DNA from: Lachnospiraceae bacterium
GTDB taxonomy: Bacteria > Bacillota > Clostridia > Lachnospirales > Lachnospiraceae
DNA: 50,990 bases
NCBI GenBank assembly: GCA_017467805.1
Contig: JAFUKJ010000099.1
Location: 1-50,990, forward strand
Direction: 5' to 3'
Made by a program: the position numbers and the translations under genes. The notes beneath the pieces are model-generated. The model searched no databases. It was not told the DNA's origin and saw nothing but the letters and a program-made list of their open reading frames with translations. Shown here piece after piece: positions 7,665-16,520 of this stretch; positions within the stretch are counted from its first letter, which is position 1, and each line of letters opens with the position of its first letter.

Positions 7665-9875
7665 ATGATAATTAATATTTTATGTAGTTTATTTATAATT
7701 TTGTTTGTATTTTTGTCTTTAACAATAAAATGGATGCTTGCAACCTGGCAGCATCTTACGATTGAAGAGCTTATATATCATTTGAATACATCTCTGGAGG
7801 GAACGAATAAGGACTTAATTCGACAGTTCCTAATCGAAGTGTTGCTTCCTACGGTTCTGATATATCTTGTAATTGTGGGAATATCAGTGTTGGTAAAGCG
7901 TTTTACAAAGCTTAACAGATTGCGCAGCATATTTGCAGTAACTGTCTGTACGGCAGCAATAATCTGTGTAGGTATGATAACGAAGGCGATGGAGCAGTTA
8001 GATGTGGAGACATATCTTCGATTACAGTCTGAGACATCGGATTTTATTGGCACCTATTATGTGGCACCTGATGATGTTGATATTATATTTCCAGAGGAAA
8101 AGAGAAACTTAATATTCATTTTTTTAGAGTCCATGGAGACCACTTATGCAGATATTGATTTGGGAGGAGCATTTGAAGAAAGCTGTATTCCTGAGTTGAC
8201 TTCTTTGGCGATTCAGGGGGAGGATTTCTCGGGAAGTGAAGAGGCAATTAATGGAGGTCATGTGATGTCAAATGCCTCTTGGACCATTGCAGGTATGTTT
8301 GCACAGTCATCGGGCTTGCCGTTAAAGACTCAGACAGGAAATGATTCCATGGAAGGCAGAGAAACCTTTTTTTCTCAGATAGTATGTCTTGGCGATATAC
8401 TGGAGGAGGCAGGTTATCAGAATATGCTTATGGTAGGCTCAGATGCTACATTTGGCGGTAGAGAGCTTTATTATACAGAGCATGGAAATTATATAATCAG
8501 TGATTATATGACTGCAGTAGAAGAACAGCGTATAGACCCGCATTATAAGTTTGGACAGTGGGGATATGAGGATGCCAAGCTATTTGCTTATGCAAAGGAG
8601 GAGATAACGGCACTGGCAGAGACGGATGAACCCTTTAACTTTACTATGCTGACGGTAGATACTCATTTTGAGGATGGAACCGTGTGTCAGCTATGTGGAG
8701 ATGAATTTGGTGACAATCAGTATGCTAATGTGTATGCATGTTCTTCAAAGCAGGTAAATGAGTTTATCACATGGCTGCAGGAACAGCCTTTTTATGAGAA
8801 TACTACAGTGGTAATTTCAGGAGACCATCTGACGATGGATTCAGATTTTTGCAATGGTATTGCAGAGGATTATGAGAGAAAGACTTATACGTGTATTCTG
8901 AATGCGGCAGCAGAGGTGGAATACCCTGAGAAAAGGAGAGAATACACCACCTTTGACATTTTCCCGACTACGCTTGCTGCTATGGGAGTTGAGATTGAAG
9001 GAAACAGACTTGCACTTGGAACGAATCTGTTTTCGGGGGAGAGTACACTGCTTGAACTGATGGATTATCAGACATTGGATGAGGAGATGAGAAAGAACTC
9101 AAGCTTTATGATAGAGCAGGAAAATCTGGAAGAAGATTTGGAGATGGCGGAATGTCCAAGCGGAGAGTATTCGGTTGAATTAAATTCAGAGGATAATAAG
9201 CTGCTCATTTATTTATCAGAACTTGACGGCAAGAGCCATACGTTGGGAAAACTTTACGCAGTGGTAAAAAGCGCAGAAACGCAGTATGAGGTAGAGTTTG
9301 CTGAGCTGGAGAACGGGGAGTATTGTGCGGTGCTGGATGTCGGTCAGTTAGCAGGTGCAGATATTAGTATCGAATATTATTGGCAGGATATAGCAGGGGA
9401 AGCTTATCATATGGATACGGTAACGCGCAGCTTAGCGTGGATGCAACTGGCTACTGTATCAGAGTATATGGAAGCCTTGTGTGATACGCAGTATTCGATA
9501 TTGCTGGCTGTTCAGGGAGAGGTAGAGTCTAAGCTGACAGAGGGAATGATTGAATATTTGAAGCAGCTAGGTTTATCTACTGACTGGTGTTATATAGATA
9601 ATATGAGCTATTATGCAGTGATAAATAATGATACGATTATCGAAGAATACGGTACAGGAATGATTTATTATGAAGGGCGCTTGAGTGGAGTACCTTATCA
9701 GGTGATTAGCTGTGGAGGAGAAACGGATTTCTGTAATATTGCATTGGATGCAAGGATACATGCCATTGGCGAAACGGGTATCAATATCGTAGTATATGAT
9801 GCGGTGAGCAAAAAGGTAGTGGATTCAGTTTGCCTTAAGGGAGACCTCTCGAGTGAGATTATACGGCATGGATAA
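7665..9875 (+). CDS. Membrane phosphoglycerol transferase of the OpgB/LtaS sulfatase-like family
   Basis: A 736-residue protein with three N-terminal membrane segments (about residues 4-25, 60-80 and 88-106), then an extracellular alkaline-phosphatase-fold domain. NLIFIFLESMETTY holds the metal-binding Glu, SNASWTIAGMFAQSSGLPL holds Thr207 in the place of the catalytic Thr, and VISGDHLTMD carries the later metal-binding Asp/His. The WT-AG-GLPL context is closest to OpgB (MdoB), which transfers phosphoglycerol to glucans, rather than to lipoteichoic acid synthase. About 250 extra residues follow the catalytic domain and are unrecognised. In a Gram-positive cell the acceptor is unknown; teichoic acid or a surface glycan is plausible. 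Confidence 0.8.
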   Translation: MIINILCSLFIILFVFLSLTIKWMLATWQHLTIEELIYHLNTSLEGTNKDLIRQFLIEVLLPTVLIYLVIVGISVLVKRFTKLNRLRSIFAVTVCTAAIICVGMITKAMEQLDVETYLRLQSETSDFIGTYYVAPDDVDIIFPEEKRNLIFIFLESMETTYADIDLGGAFEESCIPELTSLAIQGEDFSGSEEAINGGHVMSNASWTIAGMFAQSSGLPLKTQTGNDSMEGRETFFSQIVCLGDILEEAGYQNMLMVGSDATFGGRELYYTEHGNYIISDYMTAVEEQRIDPHYKFGQWGYEDAKLFAYAKEEITALAETDEPFNFTMLTVDTHFEDGTVCQLCGDEFGDNQYANVYACSSKQVNEFITWLQEQPFYENTTVVISGDHLTMDSDFCNGIAEDYERKTYTCILNAAAEVEYPEKRREYTTFDIFPTTLAAMGVEIEGNRLALGTNLFSGESTLLELMDYQTLDEEMRKNSSFMIEQENLEEDLEMAECPSGEYSVELNSEDNKLLIYLSELDGKSHTLGKLYAVVKSAETQYEVEFAELENGEYCAVLDVGQLAGADISIEYYWQDIAGEAYHMDTVTRSLAWMQLATVSEYMEALCDTQYSILLAVQGEVESKLTEGMIEYLKQLGLSTDWCYIDNMSYYAVINNDTIIEEYGTGMIYYEGRLSGVPYQVISCGGETDFCNIALDARIHAIGETGINIVVYDAVSKKVVDSVCLKGDLSSEIIRHG

Positions 9876-9924
9876 TGTTTAATTTTAGAGATGAATTAAA
9901 TAGAAGAAAATAGCTTTCGTTTTC

Positions 9925-9963
9925 AAGAGGACTTATTTTTATCAATAAGTTCTCTTCTTTTTT
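9925..9963 (+). terminator. Intrinsic terminator after the OpgB-like gene
   Basis: AAGAGGACTTAT (9925-9936) pairs with ATAAGTTCTCTT (9945-9956) over 12 bp with one G-U pair, followed by a T-rich tract. Confidence 0.8.
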
Positions 9964-9974
9964 GCCTAAAGCTA

Positions 9975-10002
9975 TTGACAATAATTAAATATTAAATAAA
10001 AT
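9975..10002 (+). promoter_or_regulatory. Possible promoter for the GH51 gene
   Basis: A perfect -35 TTGACA (9975-9980) is followed after 16 bp by TAAAAT (9997-10002). The region around it is extremely AT-rich, so the -10 choice is uncertain. It lies about 160 bp before the GH51 start codon, with two hairpins in between. Confidence 0.4.
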
Positions 10003-10059
10003 AATATAGTAAAGACTAAAATAAAATATGATGCACTAATTATATTTTTTTTCATAAAA

Positions 10060-10110
10060 AATCGTCATCCAGCGATGACGATTTGCAAGAATCAGCATGG
10101 CTGATTCTTG
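10060..10110. repeat. Two tandem perfect hairpins in the GH51 leader
   Basis: AATCGTCATC (10060-10069) pairs perfectly with GATGACGATT (10074-10083) around CAGC. CAAGAATCAGC (10086-10096) then pairs perfectly with GCTGATTCTTG (10100-10110) around ATG. No T-run follows, so this is not a simple terminator. It may be a dispersed palindromic repeat or a leader structure affecting mRNA stability. Confidence 0.7.
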
Positions 10111-10159
10111 TCTAAATAGTACAAATAGGCGCAATTTATGAATAATATAAAAGGATGAG

Positions 10160-13100
10160 ATGATGATGAACGAGAAATTAATCGCCTGGTATCCATTTGA
10201 TAATCAGGAAAATGTGGGAAAAGACAACTCAGGTAAGGAGAATCACGCAGTGGCATGCGGTAAGAGAAAGCCGACTGTTAAGGAAGTGTGTGGCAGAAAG
10301 GCAGCCGTATTTGAAGGCGGCGAGTATGGCGCTTCTTATATGGAATTACCTGCGGATTTATTAAAGAATGTGGGAGACAACACAGGTCTTACAGTTTCCG
10401 CATGGGTTTGCGGTGCAAAGGCTGCGAATGTATGGGAGAGAATCTTTGACTTTGGTAAGGGACAGATGGGACCTTATATTTTCCTGACAAGATTTATGCG
10501 TGGTGTGTGCTTTAGCGGCTCAGACCTTGCAGCAGATGCAGGCAAGGCGATTGGGTTAAATGAGTGGACACATATTGCCATGACAGTAACAGGGACAGAG
10601 GGCGGCGCGTTAAGCAGTGCAGGACCTAGAGTATATATTAATGGTGAGCTTGCATCAGATGGTTTTATCAGCCAGACCTCAAGTGGTACTTATAAGAAGC
10701 TGAGAGAGTGGTTTGCAACCTTTGAGGATGTAAGCAATTATAGTCAGAATTTTATTGGACATTCGCAGTTTGGCGCGGATGCTGATTTCTGTGGAGCGAT
10801 TTCTGATTTTAGAGTATATGCGAGTGCTTTAGCGGATGAGGAGATTATTCAGCTTATGTGTGGCTCTCTTTCTGATGAGCAGATTATTGCACTGGCAAAG
10901 GATAAGTATCTTCCAACACCAAAGAAGATTATTACAGAGGATATTGTGTTGCCAAAGAGCCTTGTAAATGGAAAGGTAAGTGTGGCATGGAGCTGTGATA
11001 AGCCAGAGGTTCTTTCTGCCGATGGTAAGGTAACAGCAGCAGAAAGCGCAGTTGGTGTTAAGATAACGGCAGTACTTTCCTGTGGTGAGTTAAGTGCCAA
11101 GAAGTGCTTTGAGGCAACTGTATTGCCGAGGTCTATTGCACCTTATGAGTTGACTGTTCATGGTAAGAGAGAGGATATTGATATCAGCAAGACTTTATAC
11201 GGTCTTTTCTATGAGGATATTAATAATGCTGCGGATGGCGGTATTTATGCGGAGATGATTCAGAATCGTTCCTTTGAGAATTTCTGGTTTGATACCTATG
11301 ATTTCAGAAGTGGTGAGGATGGAAAGTCTACAGGTAGAAAGCATGATGCATTACGCTTCTGGTTTGGTGATACAGACAAGGTAACTGTAAAGAATCAGGG
11401 CGGCTTGAATGAGTATTTCAAGTTAGAGGATGCAGATACGAATGCATATTATGTTGAAGTGCCTGCAGGTACTGTGCTTTACAACAGAGGCTTCTGCGAT
11501 AATACAGCGCAGATGGCTATGAATCTGAAGAGTGGTAACAGTTATTTCTTCTCTGTATGGGCAAAGGCAGCTACAGCAGGTAAGCTTGTGTTGACATTAG
11601 TGGATGCAAATGACAACAGTGTCAGCAATACAGTGACAGTAGATGTAGATGGCCCTAATGAGTGGAAGAAGTATTTTGCACAGCCGCTTACTGCTGATAA
11701 GGATATTTTAGGTCAGCTTAAATTAGAGTTTACAGGTGATATGGCAGTGGATATGCTCTCGCTGATGCCAGACGATGTATGGGGTGCAAGTGAGGAGGAT
11801 TCTTCTAAGACGGCTCATGCAAACTTTACAGGTAACACCAATTATCGTTTGCGTAAGGATTTGGTAGAAGCATTGGTAGAACTGCATCCAACCTTCCTTC
11901 GTTTCCCAGGAGGCTGTATTTCAGAGGGTTCTTATATTTGGGAGAACGTATACGACTGGAAGGAGTCAGTAGGCGCTGTTGAGGTTCGTAAGGAGAATTT
12001 CAATGTATGGGGCTATGTGATGACTATGGGACTTGGCTATATGGAGTATTTCCAGTTAGCAGAGGATTTAAATGCCGAGCCTTTGCCTGTTATGGCTTGC
12101 GGTGTGCTTTGTCAGGCACGTTCTGATTATGCAAACCCTGCAGGTGGTAAGCTCCAGAAGAAGTATATCGAGAACTTTACAGATTTGATTGATTTTGCAA
12201 TCAGTACTGATTTTGATAATAACAAGTGGGCAGCACTTCGTAAGGAAATGGGACATGAGGCACCATTTGGCTTACATTATCTTGGTGTAGGTAATGAGAA
12301 CTGGGGGACAGAGTTCTTTGCAAACTTTGAGGCATTCAAGTATGCAATTGACTGTCATATGGAGAAGAATTACCCTGGTTACGAGTTACATATTATTTCC
12401 ACGGCAGGTGCGCAGGCGGATGATGATGCATATCAGAATGGCTGGAAATTCCTTGCAGGCTATATGAAGGGCGGCGATAAGATTCGCTTTACAGATGGAG
12501 AGCAGAGCTTCGAGGAAGAGGTAACATGGTATGAGAACAGCAAGAACTATCTTGATACCATCGTAGATGAGCATTATTATCGTTCTAATGAGTATTTGTT
12601 GGAGAATGTTGACAGATATAATTATTATTACCGTGCATATCAGAATGGCAAGCTGGATGATACCCAGACTTCAAAGGTATTTGTAGGTGAGTATGCGTCA
12701 AGTGATAAGAATACATTGGCAGGAGCAGTGGCAGAGGCAGCTGTTATGACGGGCTTTGAGAAGAACTCGGATGTAGTTCGACTTGCAGCTACAGCGCCAT
12801 TATTTAATAAGGTGGTTCAGGACGGACAGTATCGCTGGACACCTGATGCTATCTGGTTTGATAATGAGACTGTATGGCGTACACCAAACTACTATGTTCA
12901 GCAGTTATTTGCAAAGTATATTGGTAAGAAGCTTCTTGAAACAAGCTATGAGACTTATGTTGCAGGAGAGAAGAAGACACTTAGACCACAGGGCGGTGTA
13001 TTAATTGCAGCAAGCGGTAAGGTAAACTGGAAGCAGCTTCTCGTGGTTGGCAATAAGACAAAGAATATCTTATTCAAGCATGATTTTGTGGCAGATTCTG

Positions 13101-13813
13101 ATGTACTTAAGCCATTTAGCTGGGCAGGTATGGATGGCTTCTATATCCCAGAGAATGAGTGGCATGACTATAAGATAGAGGTTGAGGTAGAGAAGTTAGA
13201 GGCTTCTGCAACTATCTATGTGGGTGCAGGCTTGAATGGACAGAATCTCTTAGAGTACTGTGTAGGCGACGACAAGCGTGGTACTGGTTTGAAGGTATAC
13301 AAGGACGGTAAGGAAGCATATACAATGGGTGATTACTCATCAAGTGTATACGCAGGAAATCTTCGTGCATGCTTTGATGAGGAAGTGGCAGTAGGAAAGA
13401 CCTATACTGTGACAGTTGACTATGGTTGTGAGGATGGTAAGCATATTGCTTGCTGCTATCAGGAGTCAGGTGCTACAGAGCAGAAGGGACTTTTGGAGTG
13501 TAAGCTTGAGGCATACAACCGAGATATTCATCATGCAGTTACAGCAGATGATGAGAAGGTATATATGAAGCTTGTCAATGCTGATTCTTTCGTGAAGAAG
13601 GTTGCTATTAAGTTAGAGGACTTAGAGGTTGCCAAGGATGCAGAGTGGATTGTATTAACAGGAGATGAAGAACTTGTTCACACATCGAATATCAATACAA
13701 GAGAAGGCGAGCTTGTGAAGCCTGTCACAAAGCAGTTAGCTGTAAATGGAAGCTGTATAGAGGTAGAGTTACCAGCAAACTCTGTTTCTGTAATTAACTT
13801 AACAAAGAATTAA
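10160..13813 (+). CDS. Large intracellular LamG-GH51 alpha-L-arabinofuranosidase
   Basis: A 1217-residue, probably cytoplasmic enzyme removing arabinofuranose from arabinan or arabinoxylan fragments. Residues 1 to ~235 form a LamG/concanavalin-like module (LIAWYPFDNQEN at the start). About 240-330 is an Ig-like module of the bacterial atrophied type (WSCDKPEVLSADGKV). From ~335 is the GH51 fold (GLFYEDINNAADGGIYAEM). The acid/base is probably Glu713 in GVGNENWG and the nucleophile Glu844 in VGEYAS. A further beta-rich region and the usual C-terminal sandwich follow. No signal peptide is visible. Three consecutive ATGs (10160, 10163, 10166) could start it. Typical GH51 enzymes are ~500 residues, so this one is greatly enlarged. 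Confidence 0.88.
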   Translation: MMMNEKLIAWYPFDNQENVGKDNSGKENHAVACGKRKPTVKEVCGRKAAVFEGGEYGASYMELPADLLKNVGDNTGLTVSAWVCGAKAANVWERIFDFGKGQMGPYIFLTRFMRGVCFSGSDLAADAGKAIGLNEWTHIAMTVTGTEGGALSSAGPRVYINGELASDGFISQTSSGTYKKLREWFATFEDVSNYSQNFIGHSQFGADADFCGAISDFRVYASALADEEIIQLMCGSLSDEQIIALAKDKYLPTPKKIITEDIVLPKSLVNGKVSVAWSCDKPEVLSADGKVTAAESAVGVKITAVLSCGELSAKKCFEATVLPRSIAPYELTVHGKREDIDISKTLYGLFYEDINNAADGGIYAEMIQNRSFENFWFDTYDFRSGEDGKSTGRKHDALRFWFGDTDKVTVKNQGGLNEYFKLEDADTNAYYVEVPAGTVLYNRGFCDNTAQMAMNLKSGNSYFFSVWAKAATAGKLVLTLVDANDNSVSNTVTVDVDGPNEWKKYFAQPLTADKDILGQLKLEFTGDMAVDMLSLMPDDVWGASEEDSSKTAHANFTGNTNYRLRKDLVEALVELHPTFLRFPGGCISEGSYIWENVYDWKESVGAVEVRKENFNVWGYVMTMGLGYMEYFQLAEDLNAEPLPVMACGVLCQARSDYANPAGGKLQKKYIENFTDLIDFAISTDFDNNKWAALRKEMGHEAPFGLHYLGVGNENWGTEFFANFEAFKYAIDCHMEKNYPGYELHIISTAGAQADDDAYQNGWKFLAGYMKGGDKIRFTDGEQSFEEEVTWYENSKNYLDTIVDEHYYRSNEYLLENVDRYNYYYRAYQNGKLDDTQTSKVFVGEYASSDKNTLAGAVAEAAVMTGFEKNSDVVRLAATAPLFNKVVQDGQYRWTPDAIWFDNETVWRTPNYYVQQLFAKYIGKKLLETSYETYVAGEKKTLRPQGGVLIAASGKVNWKQLLVVGNKTKNILFKHDFVADSDVLKPFSWAGMDGFYIPENEWHDYKIEVEVEKLEASATIYVGAGLNGQNLLEYCVGDDKRGTGLKVYKDGKEAYTMGDYSSSVYAGNLRACFDEEVAVGKTYTVTVDYGCEDGKHIACCYQESGATEQKGLLECKLEAYNRDIHHAVTADDEKVYMKLVNADSFVKKVAIKLEDLEVAKDAEWIVLTGDEELVHTSNINTREGELVKPVTKQLAVNGSCIEVELPANSVSVINLTKN

Positions 13814-13818
13814 AGTAG

Positions 13819-13852
13819 AGGTTGCACTTTCGATAGGAGGTGCAACCTTTTT
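13819..13852 (+). terminator. Intrinsic terminator after GH51
   Basis: AGGTTGCAC (13819-13827) pairs with GTGCAACCT (13840-13848), followed by TTTT. Confidence 0.8.
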
Positions 13853-13863
13853 GCAGTGCGGAG

Positions 13864-13892
13864 TTGACATAATATTCTGAAAAGTCTATAAT
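13864..13892 (+). promoter_or_regulatory. Consensus sigma-A promoter
   Basis: TTGACA (13864-13869), 17 bp, then TATAAT (13887-13892): a perfect consensus match. It lies about 80 bp upstream of the secreted YD-repeat protein gene and implies strong constitutive-type expression. Confidence 0.85.
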
Positions 13893-13969
13893 TAATTTAT
13901 AGTTTTAAGGGGGATAAATAATAAAATGGAATATCGTCAGATATTTCACGAAGCACGGAGGGGAAGAGT

Positions 13970-14782
13970 ATGAATACGTGGAAAGTAGGGAAACGAATTC
14001 TGGCGCTTGCGTTGGGAGTTTTGCTGGTATCAACGACAAGCATGGGAGATGTAAATGCGGCAGGTACAAAGGTGAAGAGTGGTTCTGTTTCATATTTACC
14101 TGATGGAACGATTAATTTTGTGACAGAATATTCGTATGATGTGCAGGGTAATCTGGTGAGACAGGTAGTTACGGATGGGCTTGGAAATCTTTCATCAGAT
14201 ACATATTATTATTATGACGAAAGCGGCAGACAGACAAAAGGTACATTGATTGTTTATTATGATGGCGTGGCGACGATAACAGATTCTGTTTATTTATATG
14301 ATACTGCTGGGAATTTGGCGTTTATCCAGAATACAGATGTTACAGGTGCTTTAATGAGCATGGTTGCATATGTATATGATGCAGCAGGCAATCAGACGCA
14401 AAGTATCACTGTAGGAGCGGATGGAGCAGTAGATTTGATGGTATTAAATTCCTATGATGCAGCTGGTAATAAGACTGGAACACAGTATTATACAGGAACA
14501 TGTGCATTGATGTCATCAACATCTACCACCTATAATAAAGCTGGCAACGAGAAACTGGCAGTTTCACTACAATCCAATGGTGAGGTTGGAACGACAACCG
14601 AGTATAAGTATGACAAACAAGGTAGATTAAAGGGCATGAATGTCATTGTGCCTGAGATTCCTTTCTGTAACTATTTTGTGACCTATGAATTGGATGCAGA
14701 TGGAGATTGGGTAAAGATGACAAATAAAAATAATGCGGGAACGGTAACTGGTTCAACAGAATATTTTTATACATATATCTAA
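13970..14782 (+). CDS. Secreted protein with YD/RHS-like repeats
   Basis: A 270-residue protein starting with a Sec signal peptide (positively charged MNTWKVGKR, hydrophobic core, probable cleavage after NAA near residue 31). The mature part is made of loose repeats of about 24 residues of the pattern YDxxGNxxxxxxxxxxG, such as SYDAAGNKTGTQYY and YDKQGRLKG, which resemble the YD repeats of RHS/wall-associated proteins. There is no RHS core or toxin tip, so a delivered toxin is unlikely. A strong promoter and a GGAGGGG ribosome-binding site precede it. The role is unknown; an extracellular binding or surface protein is plausible. Confidence 0.7.
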   Translation: MNTWKVGKRILALALGVLLVSTTSMGDVNAAGTKVKSGSVSYLPDGTINFVTEYSYDVQGNLVRQVVTDGLGNLSSDTYYYYDESGRQTKGTLIVYYDGVATITDSVYLYDTAGNLAFIQNTDVTGALMSMVAYVYDAAGNQTQSITVGADGAVDLMVLNSYDAAGNKTGTQYYTGTCALMSSTSTTYNKAGNEKLAVSLQSNGEVGTTTEYKYDKQGRLKGMNVIVPEIPFCNYFVTYELDADGDWVKMTNKNNAGTVTGSTEYFYTYI

Positions 14783-14790
14783 AGAGTAAA

Positions 14791-14822
14791 GGTGGTATGG
14801 AACAGACTCCATACCGCTTTTT
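14791..14822 (+). terminator. Intrinsic terminator after the YD-repeat gene
   Basis: GGTATGGA (14794-14801) pairs with TCCATACC (14808-14815), and GCTTTTT follows. Confidence 0.75.
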
Positions 14823-14906
14823 AGGTTGTTTAAGATTTACCTTTCCTTTGATTTATGTTAGAGTAAAACAAGATTAACATAAAACACATTTAAGGGGTGT
14901 TTTAAA

Positions 14907-15602
14907 ATGAATGATTATATTGATGTGGAAGATATTCGTATAGAAATTGAATATAAGAAAATCAAGAATATGTATCTTAAGGTGTTGCCGCCTGATGGAG
15001 AAGTGAAGGTAATTGCTCCAAAGCGTATGACGGAGGCGGAGATTTATCGTTTTGTATCAACTAAGGTTGATTGGATTCGCGCGGCACAGGCAAAGTATGA
15101 GAATATGCCAAAGCCCCTGGTATATAAGTATGAGACAGGAGAGTTTCATTATCTGTGGGGGCAAAGCTACGAGCTATGGGTAGTGACAGGCAGTCCCAAT
15201 CGCGTATGGCTTCGTGAGGACAAGCTGATGATGCAGGTAAAGCCTCACTCTACTGTGGAGGAGCGGGAAACTTTAATGGAGAAGTGGTATAAGGAGCAGT
15301 TAAAGTTGGCGATGCGCTCCATGTGTGAGCAGTGCGTGGAAGTAACGGGAAGAGGTCCGAAGGAGTGGCGTGTAAAGAACATGAAGACCAAGTGGGGGAC
15401 TTGTAATGTAACAGATGGTCGTATATGGCTTAACGTACAGCTTGCAAAGAAGCCAAAGGAGTGTCTTGAGTATGTGATTTTACATGAGTTGACGCATTTG
15501 TATGTGCCAAATCACGGACCTGAGTTTAAGGCATATATGGACAGGTTTTGTCCTAATTGGCGAGCTGTGAAGAAGAGGTTGAATGAACCGTTAGGAGGAT
15601 AA
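14907..15602 (+). CDS. YgjP/WLM-type zinc metallopeptidase
   Basis: A 231-residue cytoplasmic protein of the YgjP (DUF45/SprT-like) family. The C-terminal zinc site HELTH has His193, Glu194 and His197, with His203 in PNHGPEF as third ligand. Upstream, the segment MKTKWGTCNVTDGRIWLN is characteristic of the family. No signal peptide is seen. AAGGGG-type ribosome-binding bases lie before ATG 14907. It is 3 bp from the epimerase-like gene that follows, so the two are cotranscribed. The substrate is unknown; the metallopeptidase fold is clear. Confidence 0.9.
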   Translation: MNDYIDVEDIRIEIEYKKIKNMYLKVLPPDGEVKVIAPKRMTEAEIYRFVSTKVDWIRAAQAKYENMPKPLVYKYETGEFHYLWGQSYELWVVTGSPNRVWLREDKLMMQVKPHSTVEERETLMEKWYKEQLKLAMRSMCEQCVEVTGRGPKEWRVKNMKTKWGTCNVTDGRIWLNVQLAKKPKECLEYVILHELTHLYVPNHGPEFKAYMDRFCPNWRAVKKRLNEPLGG

Positions 15603-15605
15603 GAA

Positions 15606-16478
15606 ATGAGTAGATTTGTATTAGAGAATGAGGAAATCAGATTAGAGGTAGAGTCAGCAGGAGCAGAGATTAAGTCCTTGAAGAGAAAGTCTGATGGTAG
15701 AGAATATATGTGGTGTGGAGACAAGCAGTATTGGGGCAGAACTGCGCCTGTATTGTTCCCTATCGTAGGCAGCCTGAATGAGGGTGTGTATCGCTGGCAG
15801 GGTAAGGAGTACCCTATGGGACAGCATGGCTTTGCAAGGGATATGGAGTTTGAACTGGTTGAACAGAGCGAGGATACATTATGGTTTGAGTTGAAGGCAA
15901 CTGAGGAGACTCTTGCAAAGTATCCTTTTGATTTTGTATTAAGTCTCGGATATAAGCTTGAAGGTTCTTGCGTGCGTGTATTATGGAAGGTATATAATAA
16001 TGGTGCAGAGGCGATGTACTATTCTATTGGTGGTCATCCTGCATTCATGTGTCCTATATTAGAGAATACAAAGCAAACAGATTATTATATTCATTTTGAT
16101 ACAGATAAGACCTTGAAAAGTGATTCTTTTGAGGGTGCATTGTTGGTAGATGAAGTAAGAGAGTATCCGCTATCTGACGGTTATATGAAAATTACAGAAG
16201 ATTTATTTGATGGCGATGCGTTGGTTATGGAGCATGACCAGGTACATGAGGTAGCACTTTGCCTGCCTGATAAGACACCATATCTTACTGTGAAGTTTGA
16301 TACACCGCTTGTAGGTATCTGGTCTCCTACGAAGAAGAATGCACCGTTTATCTGTATCGAGCCTTGGTATGGCAGAGCGGATAAGAAGGGCTTTGCAGGA
16401 GATTTGTCCGAGAAAGAATGGGGGAATACACTGAAAGCCAAGGAGCGCTTTGAGGCAAGCTATGTGATTGAGGTATAA
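15606..16478 (+). CDS. Aldose 1-epimerase family protein (LacX-like)
   Basis: A 290-residue galactose-mutarotase-fold protein. Typical segments are GRTAPVLFPIVGSL near residues 45-58, GQHGFARD, and GGHPAFMCP with the catalytic-type His. CIEPWYGRAD near the end carries the conserved Glu-Pro-Trp. These fit the LacX branch, whose natural sugar is often unclear. It would interconvert anomers of a hexose, pentose or sugar phosphate in the cytoplasm. AGGAGG stands just before ATG 15606. It is cotranscribed with the upstream metallopeptidase and ends at a terminator shared with the convergent chemotaxis operon. Confidence 0.88.
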   Translation: MSRFVLENEEIRLEVESAGAEIKSLKRKSDGREYMWCGDKQYWGRTAPVLFPIVGSLNEGVYRWQGKEYPMGQHGFARDMEFELVEQSEDTLWFELKATEETLAKYPFDFVLSLGYKLEGSCVRVLWKVYNNGAEAMYYSIGGHPAFMCPILENTKQTDYYIHFDTDKTLKSDSFEGALLVDEVREYPLSDGYMKITEDLFDGDALVMEHDQVHEVALCLPDKTPYLTVKFDTPLVGIWSPTKKNAPFICIEPWYGRADKKGFAGDLSEKEWGNTLKAKERFEASYVIEV

Positions 16479-16483
16479 AATAA

Positions 16484-16513
16484 TCCCCCAACTCTTATAG
16501 AAGAGCTGGGGGA
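16484..16513. terminator. Bidirectional terminator between convergent genes
   Basis: TCCCCCAACTCTT (16484-16496) pairs with AAGAGCTGGGGGA (16501-16513) around a 4-base loop. It serves the epimerase gene on the plus strand and the CheX-receiver gene on the minus strand. Confidence 0.8.
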
Positions 16514-16520
16514 AACTATT

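Noticed and set aside
13970-14782. RHS/contact-dependent toxin
   Set aside because: Only short YD-like repeats are present; there is no RHS core, toxin tip or immunity gene.
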